Assembly: GCA_032622095.1 (NCBI GenBank)
Contig: CP136069.1
Span: 30,692,342 to 30,756,341, forward strand
DNA length: 64,000 bases
Origin: Siphonodentalium dalli
Taxonomy: Eukaryota; Mollusca; Scaphopoda; Gadilida; Siphonodentaliidae
Reading direction: 5' to 3'
In this document: piece after piece, positions 1 to 13,400 of the stretch
How the letters are laid out: every line of letters starts with the position of its first letter
Numbering within the stretch: position 1 is the first letter of the stretch
Position numbers and translations under genes: made by a program
The notes under the pieces: model-generated
What the model was told of the DNA's origin: nothing
Database searches by the model: none
What the model saw: only the letters and a program-made list of their open reading frames with translations

Positions 1-1462
1 AACAGATTAACTGAAACGGCACTTCGACTATATTTTCGTTTGCCTGTTTATAATCGACATCGAGAAAAAAACCTGCCGTTACGAACTTACGATGGTTACC
101 GATTATTACCGCTTTTTCCAGTAAAATGAGAAAACGGTAAATCAACGTTCAAATAAACAGTTGTGATAATGTTTTCTACAGTATTAATGGTAAGTATGGT
201 CATCCTATTATATGTTTAAAAGAATATATGGTCATTAATACGGCGAATATGTGTACGTGTTTAAACGTATATTGTAAAACTTGGAGATAAATTGAAGTAT
301 GTACCTGTACATACGCTACCGTACCGAAAATAGTTGCCTGACTGTGTTAAATTGGAAATTACACAATTGGCAATAGACCAGCCTACATATAATTATAATA
401 TTATTATTGATACGGAAAACCTAAACATGCCTTAGCGCGCCGCACACGCGTACGATGGGATATATATTGTACGACAAATATCGGGCACCGGTTAAGCCTA
501 TATTGTAGGCTATATATAGGTAAAATCGTAACTTGTGCGGTGGAAAATCGCAGGACATTTTGACGCACGATCGGCCTCGCAAAGAATCGAATAATTTTGA
601 TTTTCTACGATCGAGTCGTACTATTTATTGGAGGTAGCCAATCATATTCAGTCGCTCGACTAAAATCGTACCTGTGCGCACACAGAGCTTACAAATATCA
701 CATCTGTGTGGCGGGCACTGGCGGCTACAAATTATATAGAATAATTGAACTCGTATACATATATGCATTTTCGTAGCTGTGTCATTCTCAATTATCAAAG
801 CGAAGCTCGTTTTTATATGTATAAAATACAAGACCACGTGGCAGCGAATATATTCCCATCCGGTAACAAATTGCGCCCAAAATTGCATTTAGACGTCTGC
901 TACATGAAACTTCTAGCAATTTCGACGACGATGCTATATAATGTGTGTGTTTATATATATCTCGATTTATCACTACAAATTTCACATTATATATATGACC
1001 ACAGTAATACTCGCATATCAAAACAAATTCAACATGTTAGGCACAAACTTTCCAATTGTTGAAACTGAAGGCCTACTTGACACCCATCCACTATAGCTTT
1101 CCTTGCGTTTTTGTACTGTATGTGGCTTGACAGCCAGTTAGCGTTTTTATCTGGCGCTTATTACATATATACTTAATATATAGATGTGAACAAAAATCAT
1201 TCACTCCGAAAAACTATAAGGATATAGATCCAATAATGTCTATAAAAATCAGCCTGCTCCTACGTGGTCTGGAACAATGAAACTGCGAAATAAGTTTGGT
1301 GTGGCCTAAAATTTTTCAATGATTTCTGTTCCTTTACGCATGCGCGTAATCTCAATACCGCGCGTAATCCTCACGCAGACGATGTTGATATTTCTGACGT
1401 GTGTATTCTGATCAAATTTTAATGGATTAATAGTGACAAAAAATATTCTAGTTAGTTCAGTC
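1..1462. other. 5' flank of TMEM234, no gene seen
   Basis: AT-rich single-copy-looking sequence before the first coding exon of TMEM234. Short open frames exist on both strands but none has a recognisable domain or splice context. The promoter and 5' UTR of TMEM234 probably lie toward the right end, where CpG-containing sequence occurs around 1320-1380; that is inference from position only. No convincing TATA box or RNA gene was seen. Confidence 0.5.
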
Positions 1463-1487
1463 ATGATACTAAACATTCCAACAACAG
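1463..1487 (+). CDS. TMEM234: TMEM234 coding exon 1 (start codon)
   Basis: ATG with a purine at -3, then seven further codons (MILNIPTT) and one base of the ninth codon, followed by an excellent donor CAG|GTATGT. That one leftover base plus the GT beginning exon 2 makes GGT, so the phase fits exactly. An in-frame TGA at 1409-1411 closes the frame upstream. No other ATG-plus-donor combination of the right phase was noticed upstream of exon 2, but I did not test all of intron 1 exhaustively, so this exon is probable rather than certain. Confidence 0.62.
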
Positions 1488-4400
1488 GTATGTGTTTTTT
1501 ATTTATGGTTTTATTTGTGTCATTGGACGTGAACAGTGTAAGTTAAAGGGGCATGCCCTTGCCACGTAAAATAAGTGGCTTCGCAGCGTTCCAATTTTTC
1601 ACGCCTAGTATTAGACTGAAGGATTAAATGGTCCATAAATGTCCAAATATTAAAATTCCAATTAATCCGAAAGTCTAATTTGTTGGACTACAACCAACCA
1701 AACCAACCTGATAGTGATACTAGTGATAATGGATGAACCATATATTCATCAAATAAAGAAGCAAAATGGACTTACTATACATATGTGTCGAAAAAATTAA
1801 TTACAAATGTCAAATCTTTGAGATCTATCAAATATGACTTATCGTCAATATCGACTAAATGTGTCACCCATTTTATGACGTGACCTGGGATAACACGAAA
1901 TAATAGAATGCACAAATTCCGCGCCAAATGGTGATAAATTACTCATTTGAAAAAGCATTATCGATACATATGCACATGTCATCGAACATATTTTAGAAGG
2001 CACCATTGAGGAAATCGTAATATAAACGTGATATCTTACCATTTAAAGCATTTTAATTCGGAGGAAATTGTTGAAATTCCTTTCAGATATTTCTAAAATG
2101 AAATACGCATGCGCGAAATATTTCTTCCTGTTTCAAATGTTTACAGCAGGTGCGCCTTTCACATTTACTTTACTTTGATCATATATCCACACAAGTTTAT
2201 CTTATTTGTAATTTAGTATGCATATATAATGAAACTGAATACATTTCCTTGCAGACACGGCGGCCAAAAGTGTCTATCAGTGTTAACTTGAATGTTTTTC
2301 TCAACATTTTCTGCCACCTGTAAATTTTTTTTACCTGTTCCCGACACAAGCACTGTTCAAAATCAAAGCAGACAAGTGGGAGGTGAAGTGACCCACTTTT
2401 GAACAGTGTCATTCTATCATTTCTAATGATTCTACAGAAATATATGACTAACTGCATACAGTGCATATGACCTAATGATAGTAATGTAAATTCATATCCC
2501 AATAACATGATTTTTTTAGGGTGTTATACAGATCTTTAGATTAGGCTATTTTTTGGGGACCGAAGGGGGGAGTATCCCCTCCCCCTCATGACTATTGGGA
2601 GGGCCCCTTCCCCCCCCCCCCCCCCTTGAGTCCAGAATCCAGTTTTAAAATGACGATGGAATCCGGAATCCAGCTTCAAATTGACCCTGGAATCCGGAAT
2701 CCAGCTTAAGAAACAAATACCGATTTAATGTTCAGTTTACATGATATTATAGATCTTATATTCAATACAATGAAACCATGATCACCATGGAAACAAGCCT
2801 TTGGCTTTATGGTGTTATGGTAAGAGTACACAGTCTGACCCCCGGCTATAGTATCTTATGCGCCGCAGGTGCCCCTAGATCATTAGAGTATTTATGTAGT
2901 ACCCACCCACCACCCCATCCCGCCACCCATAGCGGTGACGCGTTATGCAGTAGGTCCCTAGATTTGCGTAGGTCTCCGTAGGTCACTCAATTCGCGTAGG
3001 TCCCCCGCAGTAATGCAATATATAGTAGGTCTACATGATTTATTGACTGAGTGATAAAATGGATTGATACCACTAAATGATCATGTTAGATGTTACTTAA
3101 TTTGCAAATTTAAAAAAAAAATTAATTTCCGAAATCTGATGGGTTTGTTTGCTTAGTGATACTTAGAGGATCATGAAGCCTAACTAAAATTACGTGATTT
3201 CTGATCCGGAAAGTAAGAGGATTATCTTACTGGCTTCGTGGACAGATATTAATTGGAGGATAACTGATTGTATTTTTGCATTGATTTATGTGACTTTTGG
3301 AATAGAAAATAAGAGGATTATCATATTTCTCGATTCATCAGTATATAGGTGAGTGGGCATGGGTGCGTTAGATAGGATAATTTGATATTTTTCATAGTTT
3401 ATTGAATTCAAAACATGCAACAAAATGTTTATAACATAATATGTAAACGACAGCAGAAAACAATGAAGCACAAGCAATGGTATAAAACATATATATATAT
3501 GTACATGTATAAAATAGCTGAAAAAGAATGGTGTTGTTATAGACCCAATTGAACAGTAGTTATGTTTATTTATTGTCTTGATATGGGATGTGATATTCTA
3601 ATGTTTACTCGCCGATCCTTGGAATTTTTGGAATAGATGATATTTTGCTGTACACTTTCGTTTGGTCTGTCCTGGCTTCTTCCCTCCATTCGTCGCAGTT
3701 AAAACAATCCTCCGTCCGTCCGTTGTCTGTTGCAGTCTATCGTTTGTCGGTCTGATTTGTCTTAAGAATTTCTCAAAATGTCGTCGCCGAACTTCAGTCG
3801 ATTTCTGGTTCCATATATCAGCTGCAACTTTAAATTTACGGAACTGCTCTATGAGTTTGAATTGTCCAAAATCGAAAATACTGCGTTCTAATTCGTCATA
3901 CTCACCTTTAACTACATTGTAGTACTAATTGCACTAGAGGTTTCGATTTCCACTCAACGGCCTGCTTCAGAATATGGTTTAGCGATTCACAGTTATTGTT
4001 CGTCCATTTTCCGTCTGCCATCAGGTTTGGTGTTTGTCTTAATGTCTCGTAGTTTTCTCTTAATATCGGTGTCAGTCTATTTCGGAAATATTCTAGAAAT
4101 GTAGGTGCCGTCAATGTTATTGTTCGTTCACTTTTGTCCAGTCGATAATCGAAAATTGCAGAACAATCAGAAGATGTAAGGCCATTATCACCGAATATTA
4201 AATATCTAAACAAACTGTAGGCCAATACTATACATTATTTCCACAATTACACCGATTGAAGATTGTTTACAACTTAAATTAAATTCATATCAATACTGAT
4301 CGAGAATACTAATTAAGTATACTCATAAATAATTCACAATAATAAAATGGGACAACGAATTAATATACTCAATATCTCATTTAAATATACACCACTACCG

Positions 4401-7400
4401 ATCCGATGGAAACTTTAAATAATTAATTTATTATTGTGAATTATTTATGAGTATACTTAATTAGTATTCTCGATTCATTTTTAATGAGGCTATATATGAC
4501 ATTTTATTAAAATGTTTAGTTTGTTTACACAGCCCAAGTCAAGTATTACGCTATAATTTGTTAATTAGAATTAGAATTAATGCAAATAATCACAAAACCA
4601 AATAAATTATTTCCTAATTTCTTCTGCATAAAACCTGACATTACTATTTGACCAATCAGAACGCAGAGATGACCGTTAGAAAAATATACGTCCAATCAAA
4701 ACACGATGACTTAATTAGCCAGATAATAATACGCAATATCATATAATATGTTCACTTATTGATAATATATTAGGCATTACTTATTCTATAAAGCATGCAC
4801 CCTTCCATTACTACGGGGACCTAAATCAATGCAAAAATATATTCAGTAATCCTCTAATTAATATCTTATCCCGAAGCCAGTAAGATAATCCTCTTACTTT
4901 CCGGATAAGAAATCACGTAATTTTAGTTAGGCTTCATCCTCTAAGTATCACTAAGCAAACAAACCCATCAGATTTCGGAAATTAATTATAAAAAATATAT
5001 GCAAAGTAACATCTAACATGATCATTTAGTGGTCTCAATCCATTTTATCAGTCAATAAATCATGTAGACCTACTATATATTGCATTACTGCGGGGACCTA
5101 CATGAATTGAGTGACCTACAGAGACCTACGCAAATCTAGGGACCTACTGCATAAATTTTCCATCCATCCAAATATTTTGAGTGTATTTGAGCAAAAAAGC
5201 TGTAGCCAGCTACAGCCGGCTGTGACTTATAAGACATGCGCAGTAGGAAGCTACAGTGGCCAGGGAAATGAATGGCGACTATCACTAAACATTGTACTCC
5301 GACTCTGATGGGAGAATTTCTTATCGGGGAGATATTTTTTATTACTACTCCCTGGGGACACATAATTGTCATTCCCATTTTGTTGGCATCAAACTAGATA
5401 TTTTATATCTATGACATATTTCTTGTTTGGTGAATAATTAAACTTATTTCGTAAAAATATATATAATTATATCTTGTTTGCATATGCCGATTTAGAGAAC
5501 GAGATATAATCACATATCATACTCTTTTAAATATCAGATTTATGGAGGCATGGACTTAGTACGAGTGTTAATTGCTTTAAATGTGCTTGCTGCAGCGAGC
5601 GAGACCATCGGTGAATTGATATAGCAACATAATGCCAACATTATGCCGATATAATATTATCCATCAGCCACATTCCAAGTTCGGAGTAGCGGTACAATAG
5701 TTAGTGACCACCAGCTGTGGCCGGCTGTAGCTTTCTGTAGCTTTCTACTGCGCATGCCTAGCCGGCTACGGCTGTACACTGTTGCTCAAATACACTCATA
5801 GTATTTCCAACTCTATAATAAAACTGAGCATCTGGTTCATATGCCTCGGTTGGTGTTGCATTCTTTTTATAGCTGCTAGGCAACGAGTAGTTGCGGCTGT
5901 TTTTTTGGGGTCATGTAATTTTTAATTACTTCATTTGTAGGTTGTGTCTTCTGGCTGGTAGTGGTTGCTGCTGTATGGGGCTGCACTAACCCCTTTCTGA
6001 AGCAGGGCGGCCAGGGAATTGAACGGGTCAAGGCAAATGGCATCGTCGCTCAGTTCATAGGGGAGCTCAAATTCTTATTGCTGAATTGGAAGGTATGTAA
6101 ACAAAAGGTCCTTACAGACCCATTGCGAGATTCTCCAAATCCTATATTATTAACCCTCTATTCTAACATACAGCAATGCCCTAAATAATTGACTCGATCC
6201 TCAGTGAGAGCTTTCCGATGAATGGCAACAAGCCATATTTCCGACTAAATCCTGAAAAATAACCCATAATTCTGCTGTGGTTAAGGAGTCGATTATTTAG
6301 AGTATTACTGTAGTCATTATCCAGGAGGGACATTCCTTTGTATGCACCTTACAAAGTTTGTGACATATATCCCACTTCTCTACCATAATAAGGTGCATGA
6401 CATTTGCAGAATGAGGTCCCCAGAGAGTGAGTTTAGTGACGATACCTTGCATTGTGGGCTAGCATCATTAAATTAGTGTAAACATATTTTTATTTCCAAA
6501 TCCAACATAACATAATATACAGATGATACAAATATGCATAAATAGAAGAGATAATGTATGGAAATGAGGATCAGACAACAAGCCCGAGGGCTTATATGAA
6601 GTCTTCTCCTCAACATTAAACACCAATGCACCATAAATAGACCAATTTTATTACGTCGTTCACAAGCCTGAGTTTAGTGTGCCTGTCATTTACAGAATGA
6701 GGTCTCCAGAGGGTGAATTTTGTGACGCTATCCCACATAGTGGGCTAGCATCATTAAATTCACCCTCTGGGCACCTCATTCTGCTCAGAACTCATCTTTA
6801 TTATCAAATTAACCAGTGTTTTAGTTTCTATAGAAACTTCTTCAAAAAAATTCTTTTCCTTTTTTAGTTTCGTTTCTCTATATCCCAAAATTAACAGACA
6901 ACACATTGCATAATCGAGGTCCCATTGAGTGCGCATCACAATAGTCACCATCTGGGAACTTTAATCTGAGACTAGGTCTCCCATTGCAGATGAGGCCATG
7001 CAGAATGAGGTCCACAGAGGGTGAGTTTGTTGATGCTTGCCCACTATGCGGGGTAGCCTCACTAAATTCACCTTCTTGGGATCTCATTCTGCAAATGACA
7101 GACATACTATTTCAATGTTTGCGCTTCTCTGACTGGATCTCATCCCACTGATCTCATTCTAAAATATGGACAAAGGACTCTTTTATTACATACATACAGT
7201 ACATACATAAATACATAAATGCGGGAAACCCACAAGATCCCATGATTGTGCTCCCTCAGATCCGTAATACATATGTCTGTATACGTAAATACTTATAAAA
7301 AGAAGAAGAAAAAGTGGAAAAAAAGTAACTAAAACAAAGTTGAGACTATAGATGGGGGTAGCGTCACTAAATTTACCCTCTGGGGCCTCATTCTGTAAAT

Positions 7401-10400
7401 GACAGACACTATTTCAAGGCTTGAGCACTGGCTTATTCTTTATTTTTTTCATGGTACGCTCAAGAATGATCCCACAAAATGATGTCAACATAGCCATGGG
7501 AGGACATTCTACTGATAGTCCTTCCCAGTAGACGGGAGCGATTGCTCTCGCACCCGTATGCACTCGCAATTTTTAATTCACGAGGGCTAAAATTCGCACT
7601 CGTCCCTCTTGTCAAAATGTTCATGGTCACTGTAATAGTTGATTAAATATTGAACCTTTTGAAGGTATATTTAGTCTGCATGTCATAATTATTTTTACAT
7701 CACCCTGCTCTGGTTCTTTGCTCATTACATCAATATTTTCACAGATTTTACCCATCATTCCTGTCTCATTCACATTATGCTGGACGTGGTAACAGGAGGG
7801 ACATTGTGGTAACAGCAGTGACACTCCATTACAGAATTGTTATTTTTGGCAATGAATTGACATATATTTGTATTTGCATAACGCCATCCATTTCTGTCTT
7901 CCAATCTTTTCTAATATACAGTAATGCTCTAATTAATCGATCCCTTAACCACAGCCAGAAATTATGGGTAACTTTTCAGGATTTAGTCGGAAATATGGCT
8001 TGTTGCCATTCATCGGAAAGCTCTCGGCGGCGTGTATTTCATAAATTGCACCTATATTTTACTATCATTGCACCTATATTTTACTATCAGAACGTTAGCT
8101 TTTAGTTATCCTGTGCCAGGTCGAATACCATATTGTGTTCTTGGTCACCTTTTGTATGTGTGAGTCCTTCCTGTTACTACCAGTCCATCCTGTTTCCAAA
8201 TGATAGCCTAAAATGCATCAGACTTTCAGTTAATTCATTTTGTTTTCAGTCGTTGTACACATTTTGTCCAGTTGGATCTCGTTCATTTATAGAAAGTGAC
8301 ATTTTGTTTTATTGTTAGAAATAATGTTTCCAGAAGTATGTGCATAATAAAACTGTCCCTTCTGTTACTTCAAGTGTCTCTCCTGTTACTGGCTTTGTCC
8401 CACACCTGTTACCGTGGATCTTTTCTGTCGTATCGAGATTAATTTGAATAAAATTCCCTCATCCCAATAAAATTGTGGAGTGTTTACCTTACCCTTTGGA
8501 AAAATATATTACCATAAACAAATAGAAGTGCACATCATTCAAGGTCGAGAAAAATCGATCATTGGATATCGGAAATTTATGCATATCACGTATACATTAT
8601 CATAACTCATTATGCGCATCATATTTTGGTGTTTATTTTTGCAAATTCTGATGATCACACAATACACATGTTGTGCATTTATTATTTTCCACCTCTATAT
8701 CACACAAAATCATATTTATATTGAAAAAATAACGGTAACAGAAGGGACACTAGGTGTGGGTGCATCGTCATTGGACCTGGTCCGGACAGGATCTAGGGGG
8801 ATTAAGGTTGCACTTTACTATCCTCAGTTCTACTGGATATCCCTCAACCAGGAAAACAGGTAAGATACGTTCTTTCGTAGAAATAATTTTTTGATTCTTG
8901 AATTCCCAAATCGGCCACTTTTTTGAAAAATGCCCATATATATATGTTGAGTAGTGGCCTGGAAACAATGTTCCCAAGATAACTTCCAGTAAGAATTGAT
9001 TATGGTCTACAATTTCTTTGATAAATAATCATAACAAAATATCATACCAGGGTTGTAAGGTTATTATTGATTTGATATGGTAATATTGCTACAAAAAGAA
9101 ATGTTTTTTTTTCAAAATTACCTTTTTCAGGTTCACATATAGTTAGATTAAATTAAATTTTAATTGGAAATACCCATGATCAGTGTGTTGGTGGACTACA
9201 CGTAGTTGCTTGGTGAACTTTCAAGCACCATACATCTATAAAATGGCTTTGTTGATGTCAAATGATCCAATATTCCCAAGTGGTCAATAAATGTCAGATT
9301 GTGACCTACAAAACTTAAAAATATAAGGTTAAGTGTCGGCGGTATGTAAACAAAAGGTCCTTACAGACACATTGCGAGATTCTCCAAATCCTATATTATT
9401 AACCCTCTATTCTAACATACAGCAATGCCCTAAATAATTGACTCCTCAGTGAGAGCTTTCCGATGAATGGCAACAAGCCATATTTCCGACTAAATCCTGA
9501 AAAATAACCCATAATTCTGCTGTGGTTAAGGAGTCGATTATTTAGAGTATTACTGTAGTCATTATCCAGGAAGGACATTCCTTTGTATGCACCTTACAAA
9601 GTTTGTGACATATATCCCACTTCTCTACCATAATAAGGTGCATGACATTTGCAGAATGAGGTCCCCAGAGAGTGAATTTAGTGACGATACCTTGCATTGT
9701 GGGCTAGCATCATTAAATTAGTGTAAACATATTTTTATTTCCAAATCCAACATAACATAATATACAGATGATACAAAGATGCATAAATATGCATAAATAG
9801 AAGAGATAATGTATGGAAATGAGGATCAGACAACAAGCCCGAGGGCTTATATGAAGTCTTCTCCTCAACATTAAACAACAATGCACCATAAATAGACCAA
9901 TTTTATTACGTCGTTCACAAGCCTGAGTTTAGTGTGCCTGTCATTTACAGAATGAGGTCTCCAGAGGGTGAATTTTGTGACGCTATCCTACATAGTGGGC
10001 TAGCATCATTAAATTCACCCTCTGGGCACCTCATTCTGCTCAGACCTCATCTTTATTATCAAATTAACCAGTGTTTTAGTTTCTATAGAAACTTCTTCAC
10101 AAAAATTCTTTTCCTTTTTTAGTTTCGTTTCTCTATATCCCAAAATTAACAGACAACACATTGCATAATCGAGGTCCCATTGAGTGCACATCACAATAGT
10201 CACCATCTGGGAACTTTAATCTGAGACTAGGTCTCCCATTGCAGATGAGGCCATGCAGAATGAGGTCCACAGAGGGTGAGTTTGTTGATGCTTGCCCACT
10301 ATGCGGGGTAGCCTCACTAAATTCACCTTCTTGGGATCTCATTCTGCAAATGACAGACATACTATTTCAATGTTTGCGCTTCTCTGACTGGATCTCATCC

Positions 10401-13400
10401 CACTGATCTCATTCTAAAATATGGACAAAGGACTCTTTTATTACATACATACAGTACATACATACATACATAAATGTGGGAAACCCACAAGATCCCATGA
10501 TTGTGCTCCCTCAGATCCGTAATACATATGTCTGTATACGTAAATACTTATAAAAAGAAGAAGAAAAAGTGGAAAAAAAGTAACTAAAACAAAGTTGAGA
10601 CTATAGATGGGGTTAGCGTCACTAAATTTACCCTCTGGGGCCTCATTCTGTAAATGACAGACACTATTTCAAGGCTTGAGCACTGGCTTATTCTTTATTT
10701 TTTTCATGGTACGCTCAAGAATGATCCCACAAAATGATGTCAACATAGCCATGGGAGGACATTCTACTGATAGTCCTTCCCAGTAGACGGGAGCGATTGC
10801 TCTCGCACCCGTATGCACTCGCAATTTTTAATTCACGAGGGCTAAAATTCGCACTCGTCCCTCTTGTCAAAATGTTCATGGTCACTGTAATAGTTTATTC
10901 AATATTGAACCTTTTGAAGGTATATTTAGAACCTTTCCCATCTCAGTTAACCCATTACCCAACAGAACGGCCCTGTGCCAATGCATTCTCTTATATATGC
11001 GAGTCGACCATAGGTCGCCTCGCATATATAAGAGAATACATTGGCTTAACACATTAAAAATTATAAAATTGTTAAAGAATGTAAGAAAAAATGGTAAAAT
11101 GTGTTAAAAAATGATTTTTTTAGGCCAATGCATTCTCTTATATATGCGAGGCGACCTATGGTCGACTCGCATATATAAGAGAATGTATTGGCACAGGGCA
11201 TAACTGTAACCATCACAATGTGGTCAATGAGCCGGTTCCAATGATATCCATATTTGTATGGTTTTATTGAGACAGACCCAAGATAATTTAGGCTGTTGCA
11301 GCTTTATTTGGCCGGTTTGTTGGGTAAAGGGTTAAATTATGGGCATGTGAAAGTTTAACTGGACAGTCCTATTATAATTATTGATTTTATTTTCCTTATC
11401 TCTAATTCATTTTGTTTGTAGTACGTGCTGCCGTTCGTCATCAACCAGAGTGGGTCCATACTTTATTACATCACTCTCTCGTCTGCAGGTAGGCAATATC
11501 TATATATTATATCACTCTGTCGTCTACAGGTATGCAATGTCTCAATCCCCTTATATACTCTCTTGTTTACAGGTTGGCAATGTGTTTATATTACATGACT
11601 CTTACATGAATCGAAAGGTAGACGATGTCTATATATTCCTTCAGATGTGGAATCCCGGGGTTGGGAAATGAAAACTCTATGAAAGGTCATCAGACCCACT
11701 ATTTTATATGTGGGTTTGTAGCTTACTCCAGACTGATTTAGCATGAACCACTTCACACCATGTGCCCAAAGGCCACATCGCCATGCCCTTCTATAAAACA
11801 CTCAAACTACATTCATTTCTTAAATGAAATGTCAGGGTTCCAGCCTAAATAAAGATCTAAAAATGTATTTATCCATTTTAGCTGAACTTGACAAAGTCAA
11901 GTTTAAACTATTGCCATGGGTTAGTGTCTGTCAACAATTTCCTTCATCATGCTCTACAGGTCACATCCGTTTATCACAAAACTTTATATGGATATTCGGG
12001 GTGACCTCTGGATGGGAGCTATTGTTTTTTTCTTTGAAATTTATTTTTAAAAACATGGCTGTCAGCAGCCATCTTGGATTTTACTTATTGTATGACTAAA
12101 TCCTTTAGCGTGCCCAAGCTGCAGCCAACATTTTTCATCCGATTGATCCCAGACTTCATATGCATCTTTCTAGATGGGAGCTATCAAAGTTTTTTGACGT
12201 TGAAAAATATGATGGTCTGTGGCCATCTTGATTTACATGTGCATCTTTCAAAACACTTTGCATGCTCAGGGTCACCTCTAAAGGGGAGCTATTGAATTTA
12301 AATTATTTTTTATAAAAAAAACATGACAGGTATTTTGGATTATTTTCTTTGCATTACTAACTCCTTTGGCAAACCCTACAGGCCACATTCCTCGTTTAAT
12401 CATCACCAAACCTCATATGAATCTGTGGGGTGACCTCTAGATGTGACATGCCAAATTGTCTGGAATTTTTTTGAAAAAAAATGGTTTAACCCTTTACCCA
12501 ACAGAAGGGCCCTGTGCCAATGCATTCTCTTATATATGCGAGTCGACCATAGGTCGCCTCGCATATATAAGAGAATGCATTGGCTTAACACATTAAAAAT
12601 TATAAAATTGTTAAAGAATGTAAGAAAAAATGGTAAAAAGTGTTAAAATTTTTTTTTTTTAGGCCAATGCATTCTCTTATATATGCGAGGCGACCTATGG
12701 TCGACTCGCATATATAAGAGAATGCATTGGCACAGGGCATAACTGTAACTATCACAATGTGGTCAAGGAGCCGGTTCCAATGATATCCATATTTGTATGG
12801 TTCTATTGAGACAGACCGAAGATATTTTAGGCTGTTGAAGCTTTATTTGGCCGGTTTTGGCCGGTTTGTTGGGTAAAGGGTTAAAGATTACATCAGTTGA
12901 CGTAGGTTCCTGGCCCTTCTAGTTTGTGCTATTGTGGAGTTTATGCCATCAATTGGGGCAGCAATGGAGTTTTTTTTATTATCTTAAAGCGACATATACT
13001 GTTCAATTTTTCATACAATACTTGAAATGGGAAGGTCTAAGTTAAAAAAAAATTATATCGTGGGTTATACAATCAAAATGGAACATGGCATGGCTATGTT
13101 TCACTATAGACAGGCATGGGTTGCAGATCGTTAAACTCTGCAGGTCGAGCACCAATTGAATATGGTGGGAAAATCAGCCCAATGGTGGTTAAACTATTAT
13201 CTTACTCCACATACTAATGCGTACATGTTGGGCTTCACTGTTTTTCGGTATTCAGTCATATCGTGATATCATATTTGATATTGTGTAGTCAGTTTTGGAA
13301 AAAAAATGGATAGGCGGTATGTGTATATCATGGCCAATGATATGCCAATTATTTGTTCGTTTTCTAATTTAAAACAGACAAAAAATTAAGGTATCTACAT

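Larger units (their letters stand above)
2943..5154. mobile_element. 2.2-kb transposon with ~340-bp terminal inverted repeats
   Basis: Left arm 2943-3287 and right arm 4823-5154 are inverted copies of each other with small differences. The ends read TTATGCAGTAGGTCCCTAGA and the complement. Each end contains TA next to TGCAGTAGG, so TA target duplication is possible, but no longer duplication is visible. Very long terminal repeats recall Mutator-like elements; the internal minus-strand ORF remnant (3598-4225) agrees with a transposon but does not settle the superfamily. It lies in intron 1 of TMEM234. Confidence 0.8.
6092..7674. repeat. segmental duplication, copy 1
   Basis: Near-identical to 9341-10929 in the same orientation, apart from a few substitutions and small indels. 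The left edge coincides with the last base of TMEM234 exon 2 and its donor GTATGT; the right edge is at GGTATATTTAG. Contains a deleted pogo-like hairpin MITE and a hAT-like double-hairpin MITE. Confidence 0.9.
9341..10929. repeat. segmental duplication, copy 2
   Basis: Copy of 6092-7674. It carries the donor motif GGTATGTAAAC but not the exon in front of it. The copies differ by scattered single bases and short indels (for example four extra bases in copy 1 near 6194 and an extra ATGCATAAAT in copy 2 near 9780). It ends 17 bp before the TTAA of the piggyBac-like MITE at 10951. Confidence 0.9.
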
